The translations under genes and the position numbers were made by a program. The notes under the pieces were generated by a model. That model had not been told where the DNA came from, made no database searches, and saw nothing but the letters and a program-made list of their open reading frames with translations. This document shows positions 36,024 through 47,528 of a DNA stretch of 64,000 nucleotides, in pieces (position 1 is the first letter of the stretch; each line of letters begins with the position of its first letter). The DNA is from Patagioenas fasciata (Eukaryota; Chordata; Aves; Columbiformes; Columbidae): contig NC_092520.1 in the NCBI RefSeq assembly GCF_037038585.1, forward strand, positions 191,436,604 to 191,500,603. The letters run 5' to 3'.

Positions 36024-36296
36024 TCAGGAGTCTTTTTTTCGTTCAGGCTCCAGGGTAAGTATAATACGATGGACTGCAATATAGTAATTTTCAGTTTCAG
36101 TTCTAAGGACAGCAACTTCATTAGGGTTTGCAGGGCAAGAAGGTCCATCCATGCAGATCTGATATGTTGAGCATGATTCATAAAAAACATGCTTCAAAAA
36201 CTTCAGCCTTGGCATAAAGTCTTCAAAAGGAAGGTTTTCAAAACTTAGGGAGAGGTGGGAAGAAAGGGACTGTAGCTTCTGTTTGCCTTTAAGCTG
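36024..36296 (-). CDS. Unidentified terminal-exon-like ORF
   Basis: A 90-codon open frame that follows a textbook acceptor (TTGTTTCCTCCACAG) and ends in TGA. The acceptor is tandem (CAGCAG), allowing starts at 36296 or 36293. The peptide starts QLKGKQKLQSLSSHLSLSF and includes ENLPFEDFMPRLKFLKHVF and a Cys-containing part (ESCSTYQICMDGPSCPANP), then ENYYIAVHRIILTLEPE. Composition is protein-like, not low-complexity, with no similarity to NDUFA5, ASB15 or CR1. I do not recognise the family. No partner exon or AATAAA was found nearby. It could be a last exon of an unlisted minus-strand gene, a decayed gene remnant, or chance. Confidence 0.4.
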   Translation of the reverse strand, partial: QLKGKQKLQSLSSHLSLSFENLPFEDFMPRLKFLKHVFYESCSTYQICMDGPSCPANPNEVAVLRTETENYYIAVHRIILTLEPERKKDS

Positions 36297-39200
36297 CTGT
36301 GGAGGAAACAAGAGAATATGAATGTTACACATTTTTCCTTAATAGATTATCTTATGTAAATAAACTGTTTGGTCTCATTAGGAGCGCCTCTCATCTGCCA
36401 GTGAAGTGTTAATATATTCTAAAATATACTTTCCTTTTAACTAATAGCAGGAACATGCTGTAGATATTTTTATTGAGATCTACTTCTAAAACTGCCAGTC
36501 CAAGAGAGATTTTGTCTCTGCTGTTTAGAAGGTTTGTCAGTTTTCAGAACAGCGTATGTTTGTGGATTAAATGAAAGAAGCTTTAAGGTGCCATCAAAAT
36601 TAGAAAAATGTTTATGAAAATGGGAAGATAAATGCACCTTGACTCAGAATTTCCCCGTCTGTCAACCAAGTACCAACAAGAGACGAGGAAGAGAAGCTCA
36701 GTTTCACGGCCTTACTGCTGATGAGGAAAATCTTACATTCTGGTTAATAAGAAACTTGTGGCAGCATTTAGATAAACATATGGTCAGCTGCTTTGTTTTG
36801 TTTAGCTTTTTGAAGTTTCTACGGTTTATATTATACCTTGGAAGTTGTTTGATGTGGGATGCCTTCCTTTCTGCATAAACCAAACTATATTTAAAACCCC
36901 CCGCTTCTTATTAATTTGTTTGGGTTTTTTTTTGCTACAACAAACTTGATAGGCTTTCCTAAGCTTGTTTTGATCATAAGAGTTTCAGAACATCCTTATC
37001 TTTGTTTTTTAGAATTATGGGGAAGTTTTTATTGTCTATCATGTCCAACAGGATGTCAGTCACTCAATATTCTCAGTCATTTCTGAAATCCTTTTTTGCA
37101 TGAGAAGTTCAACCTAAACCACAGTATGCCAAAACATGACTTCCCGAACTTCTGCGCTTTAATGTGATGCACAGCAGATTTAATATTAAGTAGTATGTGA
37201 AAGATTTTGTTATCTGTGACTGCATTGTGCTGACCAGTTCATCAGCGTAGCTTGTGTATGAAATCTGATTTTGTAGTGTTATGCTGAAGCCTTGATTAGA
37301 GACTCAAAAGGAAGGAACAGAGAACACTCGAGAAAAGCAGTTTGTTTTGAACAGGTCTGTTGTTCTACACCAAAAAAGAAAATGTATCAGTTATTTTTTT
37401 TAATTTTAACTTTTTGTGGAAGATTTTTGGCAGTCAGAGGTTGCAATCAAGACCAAAGTTGTGTATTTTTTCCTTTGATGAAAATGAAACTGAAGTGGGG
37501 ATTATTTCCACTTTCCTTTTCCTTGTCCTTCCTTGCAGATAAACACCTGGGCCATGGTTCCAGTACATACTGAAAGAGGTGGGAATCTGCATTATGTGGG
37601 AATCTGAATCCAAGAGACCTTGAGCTTCTGAGTGAATCTGACTGTAAGCCCTTACTAATTTAATTTTGGTTTGCAAGTTTTATTTTTTTAATAAGTAATA
37701 AAGTATTTGTGAATGTGATTATAATGTAGGCTATGGTACTTTGATTGATTTATTGTTTACTGGAATGATGCAGAAATTAGTCCAAAAAGAAATCTGGTGA
37801 ACACTTTCCTTTGAAGATAATTTTCAGCAAATGGCCTCCAAATGATTTCTACAATGTTCCTTGTCTATTTGCAAATTTACTAGGACACCCCACAGTGATT
37901 GTTCTGTGAGAAACATAAAAGAGATGCTTAGTATTATATAATTGTTTAGTATTTCTGCAATACTTTGACAATGACAAAGTGTTCTATGTGGTAAATACAG
38001 TAAACAACTGCATAAACTGTGGGAATACTAGTTTTATTGTCAGAAAAAAATTCAGCATCTGGTATCCACAGTCATGAAAGCCACACGTGTTAGGCTACTG
38101 AGATTGAATCAAACAGAGAAATTCTGGCAAGATCCAAAGCTCACCTGGAAAAAGTTAGGTAGGCACAGTCATACATATATGAAGTTTTTATTCTTTATAT
38201 AACTTTTGTGATAGATAAATACCACATTTCACTCTTCAAGAACCTGCAGGAAGATGGTTCAAAAAGCAACATTCCTGACTTTCCAATTACAGTTATAATT
38301 TACTGGCAAGGCATTGCATTGTTGGGATGTCTCTAGCAAAAAGCCTAGAGAACCTAAGCCACAGTTAAAGTTGGTGATATGAGCAGTCTGAATTTAAGCT
38401 GGTGACTATAATTAAAGGATTTGACATACTCTGTTGTTGATGCACTGATCCTAACTACTCTCACCGCTTGAGAACTGTAACTGGCACAGCTTGACCATCA
38501 CCTGGGCTTGTGCACTGAGCTCCTGTGAGTGGCCATTAATCCTTGTGACTGCAGATGCAGCAGAGACTCAAAGTCTTTAGTCTGCTTTGATGGACCATGC
38601 CTTAGCAGTGCAAAAATGAGATTTGCAAGGAGGTTTGGGGTTATTTTTGTTTGGTTTGCTTTTAATCTATTGAAGTTGACTAGAAGTGATAATGACACAG
38701 GACTGTTGTAGTGTTTTGTTGTACAACTACCTATCCACAAAGTCCAATATCTTGTACATTATTAAATTAACATAAAATAGGATTTGCATTTGGTATCGTC
38801 TCACATCCCTAGTTTATCCCACCCACCCATACTGGGTTCAGCTCCAGGAGAGGAGGGGTGGATACAGGTTACAGCTGGAAACTTTTCTAGTAGAGTCTTT
38901 TTTGTAATTCAGAACTGAATGTTGTGTCACCACCTAAACCGTAGTGACATGCCATGGGATTTGTCTTGCTGAAATCCTGTGTCCAAATGGTGCTAGTTGG
39001 TGGATCCATCCTATATCTGCTCCCAGTGCCCTAGTGGGTGAAGGAAGTGGGGAACAAAATGCTTTTTTCCCATGCAAGAGTCAACTTAGTTCATAGCTTC
39101 TCTGAAACCATGTGATGCTTGTTTAAATACTGTGTAAGTACGATGTGTGATCGCCCTTAGAACTGATCCTGTGTTCCTTCTAAACTTCAAACCCTCTCTA

Positions 39201-39718
39201 TAAATATTTCTCAATTTGAGTGGTTTTTGTTTCTATAATTATTTGGATGTATGTGTGTGTGTTTGTGTTTACATTCATAAAATCATTATGAATGCCTGTG
39301 TCTGATTAGGAATCATTCATGAGGCGATAACTGTTCATTGTTCACGTTTGTGTGGAAACCATATATTCACTGACTTGATGACCACAGCTTTCTAATGCAG
39401 CAACGTCTCTTTTTATGGTTCACAATTGTCCAGTATTTTTCTGTAGATGACAAACATAGCGTGTGAACAATAAAAAGAACTTTTCCTAAACGGTATGTGT
39501 AGTACTAAATGTTTCCAGGATTGTTTTCTGTCACCATTCAACAGCAATTTTATCATTTTTAAATAGGAATAAACTCATAGAAATGTTATTGAATTAGGCA
39601 AAATTGATGGAAACACCTGGTTTTAATTATAAAAAATACCTTAAGTGGGACATGATCCTTCACAGTATATTTTTGTGTGTATTTCAAAATAGGTTATCGT
39701 TATAGTTCACCATAAAAA
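36297..39718. other. Region upstream of ASB15
   Basis: Should contain ASB15 5' untranslated exons and promoter. A TATA-like CTATAAATA at about 39198 and a donor-like CGGTATGT near 39490 are possible but unproven. No coding exon was recognised. Confidence 0.4.
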
Positions 39719-39834
39719 ATGATGGATGAAAGGGAAGATTTGGTTGAAGATCTGCTCACTGAGTATGCCATACAGCTTAGCATTCAAGAATCAAATGGAG
39801 CCAAAGCACCAACATCTTCCAGCTATCATGACAG
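39719..39834 (+). CDS. ASB15: ASB15 coding exon 1
   Basis: Starts [20 protein letters not shown] and ends GACAG|GTACTC. An upstream AG at 39692 could be the acceptor for a 5' UTR exon. Confidence 0.9.
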
Positions 39835-42800
39835 GTACTCTAAATTCAATAGGTGTTAGAGATTATGCCTTATTTTAACAGTGTTTAACATTGATGTTTA
39901 GTGCCTTATATCATGCTTAAAGCAGTTCTTAGTTTGGCTGTTATGCCGCTTTCTCAGTGAAGCACATTACATTCTCATTTACTGTCTAAGGTTTCTGAAT
40001 CTCAAGGGCTCATTTCTGTACTGTGGGGCAAATACAGTTTTTTAGTCCACATCAGAAGTCTTTACTAAATTAGGAGATTTATCAGGTCAACCTGCAGCAG
40101 AAATTGCACCTTGCTTGATAACTTTGCATACTCTGAATGTACACAGTACAGGGATAACTTAGGAGGTCAAAAGGCTCATCAAGATTGTAGCTGATATATT
40201 GAAAGAAAAGTTGGCTCAGATGAGAACCTAATGGAAAATATTGAATAAATAATATAATGCATCTACTTTTTGTTTATATTTACTATTTTCTGCTCTTTTT
40301 TGGGTAGTTTTTTACCACCTAGTGAGGAAAACAGGAAAATTGTAACAGCCATAAAGCAAGGTAAAAACCCTAAAATAAAATAGTCCCTTTGCTTCCCTTA
40401 TATTATTTTTCCAACTGCATCTTACGTATCTACTGCATTTTTTAAGGTCAAGTATTTGGGCTCCAAGAACTTGTGAAACAGAAATATGCTTTGGATGAAG
40501 CTGATGAAAGAGGGTGGTTTCCACTGCATGAGGCTGCAGCTCAACCAATTCAGCAAATACTTGAAATAATTTTAGATGGTGAGTAAAGTAAAAATATCCC
40601 ACAAGATAAGGGGAGCAGCAAAGAAACATAGAACAATAAACAGCCATCTGCGACAGCAGGCTAGAACTGGTTACTGGAAAAAGTAGGATCCAATCCTCCA
40701 TGGAGCATCTTGCTTATCTTGGAAAAGTTGTGTCAATTTACACCAGCAAAGAACTTGGACCATTTTTAACATTTTATTCAGAAACCTACAGACAGAGCAA
40801 AAACTACTGTTGAGTATTCAGTGTGTTTGACAGTGCTAGTTAGGTTACGTTAAACATAATTGCAGGTAATTTTCATAAAGATGTAGCATTTAAGGATTTC
40901 TAATATATGTGCATCTGTTAACAGCCTTGTGCTTTAATTTTATCTTTTCTCACTTTCTTACTTCTAGCATCTTATAAAACAATGTGGGAATACAAAACAT
41001 CTGATGGAGAAACACCATTAACTTTGGCAGCAAAAGCTGGCTTTGTGGAAAATGTACGAACGTTACTGGAAAAGGGTGTTTGGCCCAATACCAGAAATGA
41101 TAAAGGAGAAACTCCACTTCTTATTGGTAATTGCCTCCTCTCCCTGGGTTTAAGCAAAGCGAATGGCAGTGCTTCACCTCCACTGAGTGCTCACCCGAGT
41201 ACTCCTGTTGGTTGTGTGGTTTAGATGCTGGTCATCTTTTTAGATTAAACTAAGTGCTGAGCACTTGGTGAAATGCACCCAGCATTCTGTTCAGCTCAGC
41301 TCTCATTTTGCTTTAGGTCATCACTGAGCTACTGTTAAAGATGTTCCTTGTGCTTTAGGTGATTGTTGAGCTGCTCCTAAAAAAACCATGGGACCTATTG
41401 TTTTGTTCAAGGTACCTTCTTGGTATCTTCAGGTGCTGCAAGACCTTTAGCAACCTGGTCCTTTTTTACCATCTTAAGGTAAAACTATGACACAAGAATA
41501 AGCTGTTGCTTTAGCTTGAATGTACCTTTTCCAGAGATCTGGAGATCATTGGACATTTTTAGTTTTATCAAATTATTTCTTCAGGAGTAGGGCAGGTATT
41601 TTCAATTTCAAAATCTCCCATCTCATTTGGTTCCCCTCTGGCATTGAAAATAAACTTCAACGGTGTTTCTAAGTAATACCCCAATCTAAAGAAAGATAAT
41701 TCCTTTGGAAGATTTTATGCTGTTGGTAGACTTAAATGAGCTTTTCTATACATGAGTAATTCAGCTATATCAGCTTTTAATTTCTGCCAAATGTGAAAAC
41801 ATCTGCATTCTTCTGAAGAGAAACCATCTGTGAAATTAATACAAGAAAATACCATATAAGATAAAGCAATATATAATACAATTATCAGTATTAAAATATT
41901 CAGTTATCTGAATTTTTGTTAACTTTCATCAGATGCAATTACTGTATTAACATTTTAAGGCCCTGAGGCAAATGTCTTGCTTTGTGTTGTTTCAGCTCTT
42001 TTCAATAATTTTAAGTCTGTGAAACTTTTAAGCCGTTTTCAGCCTTTGCTTTTAATGAATACTGCAAAGAGTAACTAGAGCTTATGAAAAGGGTATTTCC
42101 CCCTTATAATGACAATTTATTTTCCTAAATATTTCTCTATACAGACTCCTGAAAATGAGGTTTGTCAGCTATGTATTGTGTATGTATTGTGATGCTTTTT
42201 ATGTTTTTGTGTCACTTGGCACTGAAAATGTGGATGTAGGTGCTGCTGTGTATCGTACATTTCCATCTTAGTCTCAGTGAAGTAGAGGATCAAGTGCCTG
42301 ACACTTAATAGGTGATGTTCATGATTTAGTTGCTCTGGAGTAAAGAGCTCTTCACTACAAAGGTAAATGCTGAAGAAGTACCTAGCTAGTGGGATGATTT
42401 CTGCTTCCAGGTACATTTGATAATACTCTGCTTGAAAACAATTTTGGATAATTATGAAGATTGTTGCATCTTAAAAACCTTCTTACTTGTATAATGGGAT
42501 ATTCACAAAAGTTAAATTTGCTAATCCTATAACACTGATATCTCTCATCTGCCTCTTCAGTTACTGGAGAGATCTGCTATTCCAAAGGGCCATTCAGAAG
42601 TAAAATTAGACTCTTGCTCAGGATCACTATTTTAGATGTAAATAATTTGCAGGTGTAGTTACCCGTGAAAATTTCTAGCCTGGAACCTCGAAAGGGCAGA
42701 ACATGGCCTTTAAAGGTGACAGATGTCAACTGCGCTTTGGCTAACGGCAGCCACTGAGTACATGCCTGGATAAGTGTTACCACGTGACAAAGTCACAAGT

Positions 42801-45800
42801 GAAATTTTCTGGAGACACTGTAATGTTTGCACCAACTTTAGAAGTAAGGACCATTATTCAAATACTATGCTTTTATTGTTGCTTTTCATTGTGATACACC
42901 TGCTTCTGCTTTCTCAGCATCAAAGCAGTGCTGCTTTTGCGATCCGTGCTCCAGACTGACATATTTTCCAACTTGTGTTGATTTACCTTGTTTTCCTGAG
43001 CAGCTGACATTACTGTTTATTTACCACTACATTGGATTCCCAGATTTCTAGGACTGCAAATATTTTTAATTTCTTCATATCAGTACACAAGGAAAAGCTT
43101 TTCTAAACTTACTAGATGCCTCTAAATTTCAAGATAACATACCTGAAAATGTAATCATATTATTCTCTTCCTTTTTAAAATATCTTCAAGCTGTAAAAAG
43201 GGGCTCTTTTGAAATGGCGTCCATTCTGATTAAACATAACTGTAGTATCCACCAGCCGTGCGTAAAACGTTGGTCAGCAATGCATGAAGCTGCAAAACAG
43301 GGACGCAAAGACCTTGTTGCTCTTCTTCTGAAGAATGGTGGAAATGTGAACCTTAAGGATGGATATGGAGTAACACCATTAGGTGTTGCTGCTGAGTATG
43401 GCCACTGTGAAGTGCTGGAGCATCTTATTCATAAAGGTATATACTGGGGTAAAAGGGAAGTACACCTCTGCCCTGGCATACATCTTGCCTGCTTGCTGAG
43501 GTGGTTTAGGGTAATCATGTAAAAGGAAAGAAAGAATAGTGATGAGTTAGAAGATTTGGTTTCCCATAAGACAAGGAAGCATATATGGGTGTTTCTGCTA
43601 GATTGGAGTGATGTTTACATGTTTCCATTATGCATGCGAGAGGAGCGGCAGAATTTATACCAAGCCATTTCAATCAAGGAGAGACTTACTGCTAGACATG
43701 CCTTTCTTGCCCTTCTTTATTTCTCTTTACTCCCCTCTCCTCCCTCCCTCCTTCGATTCCTCCCCTGGACAGAATTATATTGGTATTAATTAGTGAAATT
43801 AAGTATTTTTGTAATATGCCAGAATTTAAAAAATCCTCAGTTATAACATGGTAAAAGCAGATCTTGTGCAGTTGGGCATTTAAACTTGTATCTGTACAAC
43901 TCTTGTTTTGCCTTTGAGTTTTAAATTTTCCACAAGACGTGTTTACTGTTTTAGCAGAGTTTTAACTTATTTACATTTGAAAACTAAGAGGAAAGTACTC
44001 TGGGCTTGTTTTTAAGGTGATCTGCAAATCATGCACATAATTTATAAACTCTATATCTTCCTCCAAGGTGGAGATGTCCAGGCCGTAGCAGATGATGGTT
44101 CATCGATACTGTTTGATGCAGCAGGAGGAGGTAATCCAGACTGCATCAGCCTTCTCTTGGAATATGGAGGAAGTGGCAATGTGCCTAACAGGGCAGGACT
44201 GCTTCCCATACACAAAGCTGCTTTTGAGGGGCATTACCTGTGAGTATGAGCTCAGACTTCACATTTTCATTAAGACACAGTGTGGTACAATGTCACATTG
44301 AACAAGTTTGTGGTAAACTTGCGAATATATAGATCATTTCTATTTCAGAAGTGCCTATGTTACATTAGTTTGAAGTAACTTTTAAGTATTTTTTAGCATA
44401 AACAAAGCAAAATGCAAAACATATTCCTTAGTGAAAACAACTGAAACAAACACAAGATCCTATTTAACAGTGCTCAAAACTGGTGTTTTGTGTTTGATCT
44501 TGTTGTGTAAAGTGTCTGGCTGGTAATTTAGCATATAGTTGTACGAGGGTCATTTTCTTCATGCAGGGAACCACTGCCTAATTAGTTTTATTCACTCTTC
44601 TTTTAGGGCCCTGAAGTATCTCATTCCGGTCACATCCCAAACTGCAATCCAGAAAAGTGGGTTAAGCCCTGTTCACTCAGCAGCAGAGGGCCAGAATTCA
44701 CAGTGTCTAGAGCTCCTCATTGAAAATGGTTTTGATGTCAATACTCTCTTGGCTGAACACATGTCAGATAGTTACGACGATGAAAGGAAAACTGCACTTT
44801 ATTTTGCTGTCTCTAACAATGACATTCTTTGTACCGAGATATTGCTCAAAGCAGGGGCAAATCCGAACAAGGATCCTTTAAACTGCCTCCTTGTGGCAGT
44901 GAGAGCTGGCAACCACGAAATTGTAAGGCTGCTCCTATCTTACGGAGCAAACGTCAATTGCTACTTTATGTTGGTTAATGACACACATTTCCCCAGCGCC
45001 ATTCAGTACGCTTTGAATGACGAGGTGATGCTGAGGCTGTTGCTCAATCATGGATATAATGTCGAGATGTGTTTTGACTGTATGCATCAAGATATCTTTG
45101 GAAATTCTTTTGTGTGGTCAACTCCAGAGGAAGACATTCTCCCTGGGTGGACTTCTTCTGTAATAAAGGACAATCCAGTAAATACATAACCTTCCTTCCT
45201 TCTCTCCACTGTTTTCTTTTCCTTAGCCAGATTATCATGCAGAATTAAGATTAACACACTGGCAAAGTCCTTTTTTAGAACACCCTAAAAATAAAGCAGC
45301 CATTTTTCATTTTCTACTCTGAGATAGTGAAAATTATGTACATAGAGTTGTTTTAGTTTGGGTTTCATATATTGGAGATTTAGGAAGGAAGTTTTAAGAA
45401 ATCATGAAGCAGGATTTTGGAATTTCTATTCCTATCCTAACCGATGGAATAGATGTGTGTCCAAAGAGATATCGCTGTCAAACAAAATAGTGCTGCAAAT
45501 TATAGCAATAGTATGACAATTATTGGCCTTTGGGCCTGTTAAGACAAATTAAGGGATGACAAAAGTTAAACGTGGAAGAAAATGGTTTTTAAAGTAACCT
45601 ACTTAGGCATCAATTTATGAGTGTTAAAGGTAGTTGCTAATTCTTTGTTTAAATGATCTTGAGTAATTGCTTTAAAATGTGTTCTTCCTCTGCACAGATT
45701 TCGAAATTATGACTTGATGTGTCTTCCCTTTCAGTTCTGTGACTTTATTGCTGTTCCTTGGTTGAAACATTTAGCAGGAAAAGTGATTCGTGTTTTTATA

Positions 45801-47528
45801 GATTACATGGACTATGTTCCTCTATGCACAAAAATTAAGCTTGTCTTAGAGACACAGAAAGAATGGACAGAAATACGTCAGATATTGGGTAAATATCTAA
45901 CTTCCAGTTAATGTTATGGTTTATTATATGATAATTTAATTGCTTGTGTCAGGTAACATCCAAAGTGTTTCAGCAGTGCAAATGTGTACTAGCTAAGAAC
46001 CAAGCTGTGCCTGTCATTCAGTCCTCAGGTTGAGACAGATCTTTATGTATTGTCACTCATCAAAAATGAGTCAATTGGACTAGAATATAGAAAACATGCA
46101 CCTGGTAAGAATTAATCTCATAAGGAATGTCATTGTGGTGTGGGAAGCCTTTTTAGTTAAGCACCCTCTGAAGTACATCTCAAACGCCTTATTAACCCCT
46201 GTGACTCCAGTCATCGCACAGCATTGGGACACAACTTTTTTCATTGAGCAATATTGCTCACATTTCCCTCCTTCTTTTTGTCCCCTTGATCTCTGAAGTC
46301 TATTAGTCATTCAAAGATTATCGTAAGAGCACGTTTTAAATCCCATTGTGTTCAAGGCAGTAGGCAGCGACAATGAGTGTGCCTTCACGATCTGTGTACC
46401 ATCCTTTCCTAACTCTAATTCACATGATAGACATCTAGAGTTGCCATTGCTAATAAATGAATAATATTTCTTTTGTATGTTTTACTTCTGAAGTTCTGCA
46501 CTTTAGCCTGGACCCTCCACCACTGGTGGCACCAGAGATAGGTTTCACCCGCCTTAACTTAAAAAAAGCTGTTGGGGAGTATATTAAATGTTCTCTATGC
46601 ATTAATTATTTTTGTTTGACTTTTGATTTTTAAAATTTTAACTAGAGTTTGATATAATATGTTAAAAAAACAGGTTTAAAACTGGTACCTTATGTTTAAT
46701 TTTGTTTCAATATTTTACATGGGCATGCAGAGGAACTCCTTTTTTTTCGTGTCACAGGAACATCCAAATAATTTGGTAGTCTTTACTACTGATATTTCAA
46801 GTATGTTGAAAGTTTTTGTTATGTTCAGGAAGGCTAAATTAAACTGAGCTCTTTGATTGACATAAATTCTGATAAAAAGTATTTGTTCAGAAGACTCAGC
46901 AGGCCCAAGGTGGCAAAGTCTGGTTCTTGTGCCTTATTCATTCCTGAAATGGAAGGTGCTGTAGCTGACCTCAACATGCAATTTTTATAAGATGCACATA
47001 GGGAAATCAGAGATCATTATCCAATTACCATTGATTATGCTAAATGAAGTCCTAGTTTAGGTATTCAGATGACTGCTTTGGAGACAGAGTACAGTGTGCC
47101 TGTTTACAAAAGTGAGACAATAATGTTACACAGATATCTGACAGAAGGAGTTTAATTGATACCAGCATTGTGTATCGTCACAACTCTGAAGTGAAAGAAT
47201 GGTATTTTATTCAGAAATGGCAAAATAATAATGCCCCAAGGTAATAGACTTCAATATTTATTTTATTAGAGCATGTTCTGAGGTTGTGAACTGGCTTATG
47301 ATCATTGTTAATGACACTGATTTTTCCACTATTTATCTCTCACTGTTATTTTCAGATAATCCTCGCCCATTGAAACATCTGTGTCGCCTGAAAATACGTA
47401 AACTCTTGGGGTTAAGGAGACTCCAGAACCTCTCGTCTCTGAAGAAGTTTCCACTTCCACCAGTTCTCAAGAATTATATCCTATATAAAGAGTATGATCT
47501 GTATGGAGAAGGGATACGTTTAGAATAA
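39719..47528 (+). CDS. ASB15: ASB15, ankyrin repeat and SOCS box protein 15
   Basis: ASB15 is a muscle-enriched substrate adaptor: ankyrin repeats bind the target and the SOCS box recruits Elongin B/C and Cullin-5 (family knowledge). Nine coding exons join in phase to 591 residues (mammalian about 588): 39719-39834, 40308-40360, 40447-40578, 40968-41126, 43191-43436, 44068-44239, 44607-45177, 45735-45888 and 47356-47528. The N-terminus has a ubiquitin-interacting-like motif (AIQLSIQES, 17-25). Ankyrin repeats span about 78-430 (for example [20 protein letters not shown] and [20 protein letters not shown]). The SOCS box holds the BC box [15 protein letters not shown] (539-553) and a PLPP Cul5 box (567-570). 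Two ATGs are adjacent; the first was used. AATAAA signals at 47801 and 47853 would give a 3' UTR of about 300 bp. Introns show no other genes. Confidence 0.97.
40308..40360 (+). CDS. ASB15: ASB15 coding exon 2
   Basis: 53 nt from GGGTAG to CAAG|GTAAAA, encoding [18 protein letters not shown]. Found by phase and homology; too short to appear as an ORF. Confidence 0.9.
40447..40578 (+). CDS. ASB15: ASB15 coding exon 3
   Basis: Acceptor TTTTTAAG|GTCAAG, donor GATG|GTGAGT. It encodes the ankyrin segment [20 protein letters not shown]. Confidence 0.93.
40968..41126 (+). CDS. ASB15: ASB15 coding exon 4
   Basis: Acceptor CTTCTAG|CATC, donor ATTG|GTAATT. Ankyrin segment [20 protein letters not shown] followed by [17 protein letters not shown]. 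Confidence 0.95.
43191..43436 (+). CDS. ASB15: ASB15 coding exon 5
   Basis: 246 nt, acceptor TCTTCAAG|CTG, donor AAAG|GTATAT. It contains [20 protein letters not shown] and [20 protein letters not shown], two complete ankyrin helices. The 2-kb intron before it is the largest in the coding region. Confidence 0.95.
44068..44239 (+). CDS. ASB15: ASB15 coding exon 6
   Basis: 172 nt, acceptor CCTCCAAG|GTGG, donor TACCT|GTGAGT. It contains [20 protein letters not shown] and [20 protein letters not shown]. Confidence 0.95.
44607..45177 (+). CDS. ASB15: ASB15 coding exon 7
   Basis: 571 nt, the largest exon, acceptor CTTTTAG|GGCC, donor AATCCA|GTAAAT. It runs from [20 protein letters not shown] through several ankyrin repeats to [11 protein letters not shown]. 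Confidence 0.96.
45735..45888 (+). CDS. ASB15: ASB15 coding exon 8
   Basis: 154 nt, acceptor CTTTCAG|TTCTG, donor TTGG|GTAAAT. It encodes [20 protein letters not shown] and [17 protein letters not shown], the linker before the SOCS box. Confidence 0.94.
47356..47528 (+). CDS. ASB15: ASB15 coding exon 9 (SOCS box, stop)
   Basis: 173 nt from TTTTCAG|ATAAT to TAA, encoding the SOCS box [20 protein letters not shown] and the tail [16 protein letters not shown]. Confidence 0.96.
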
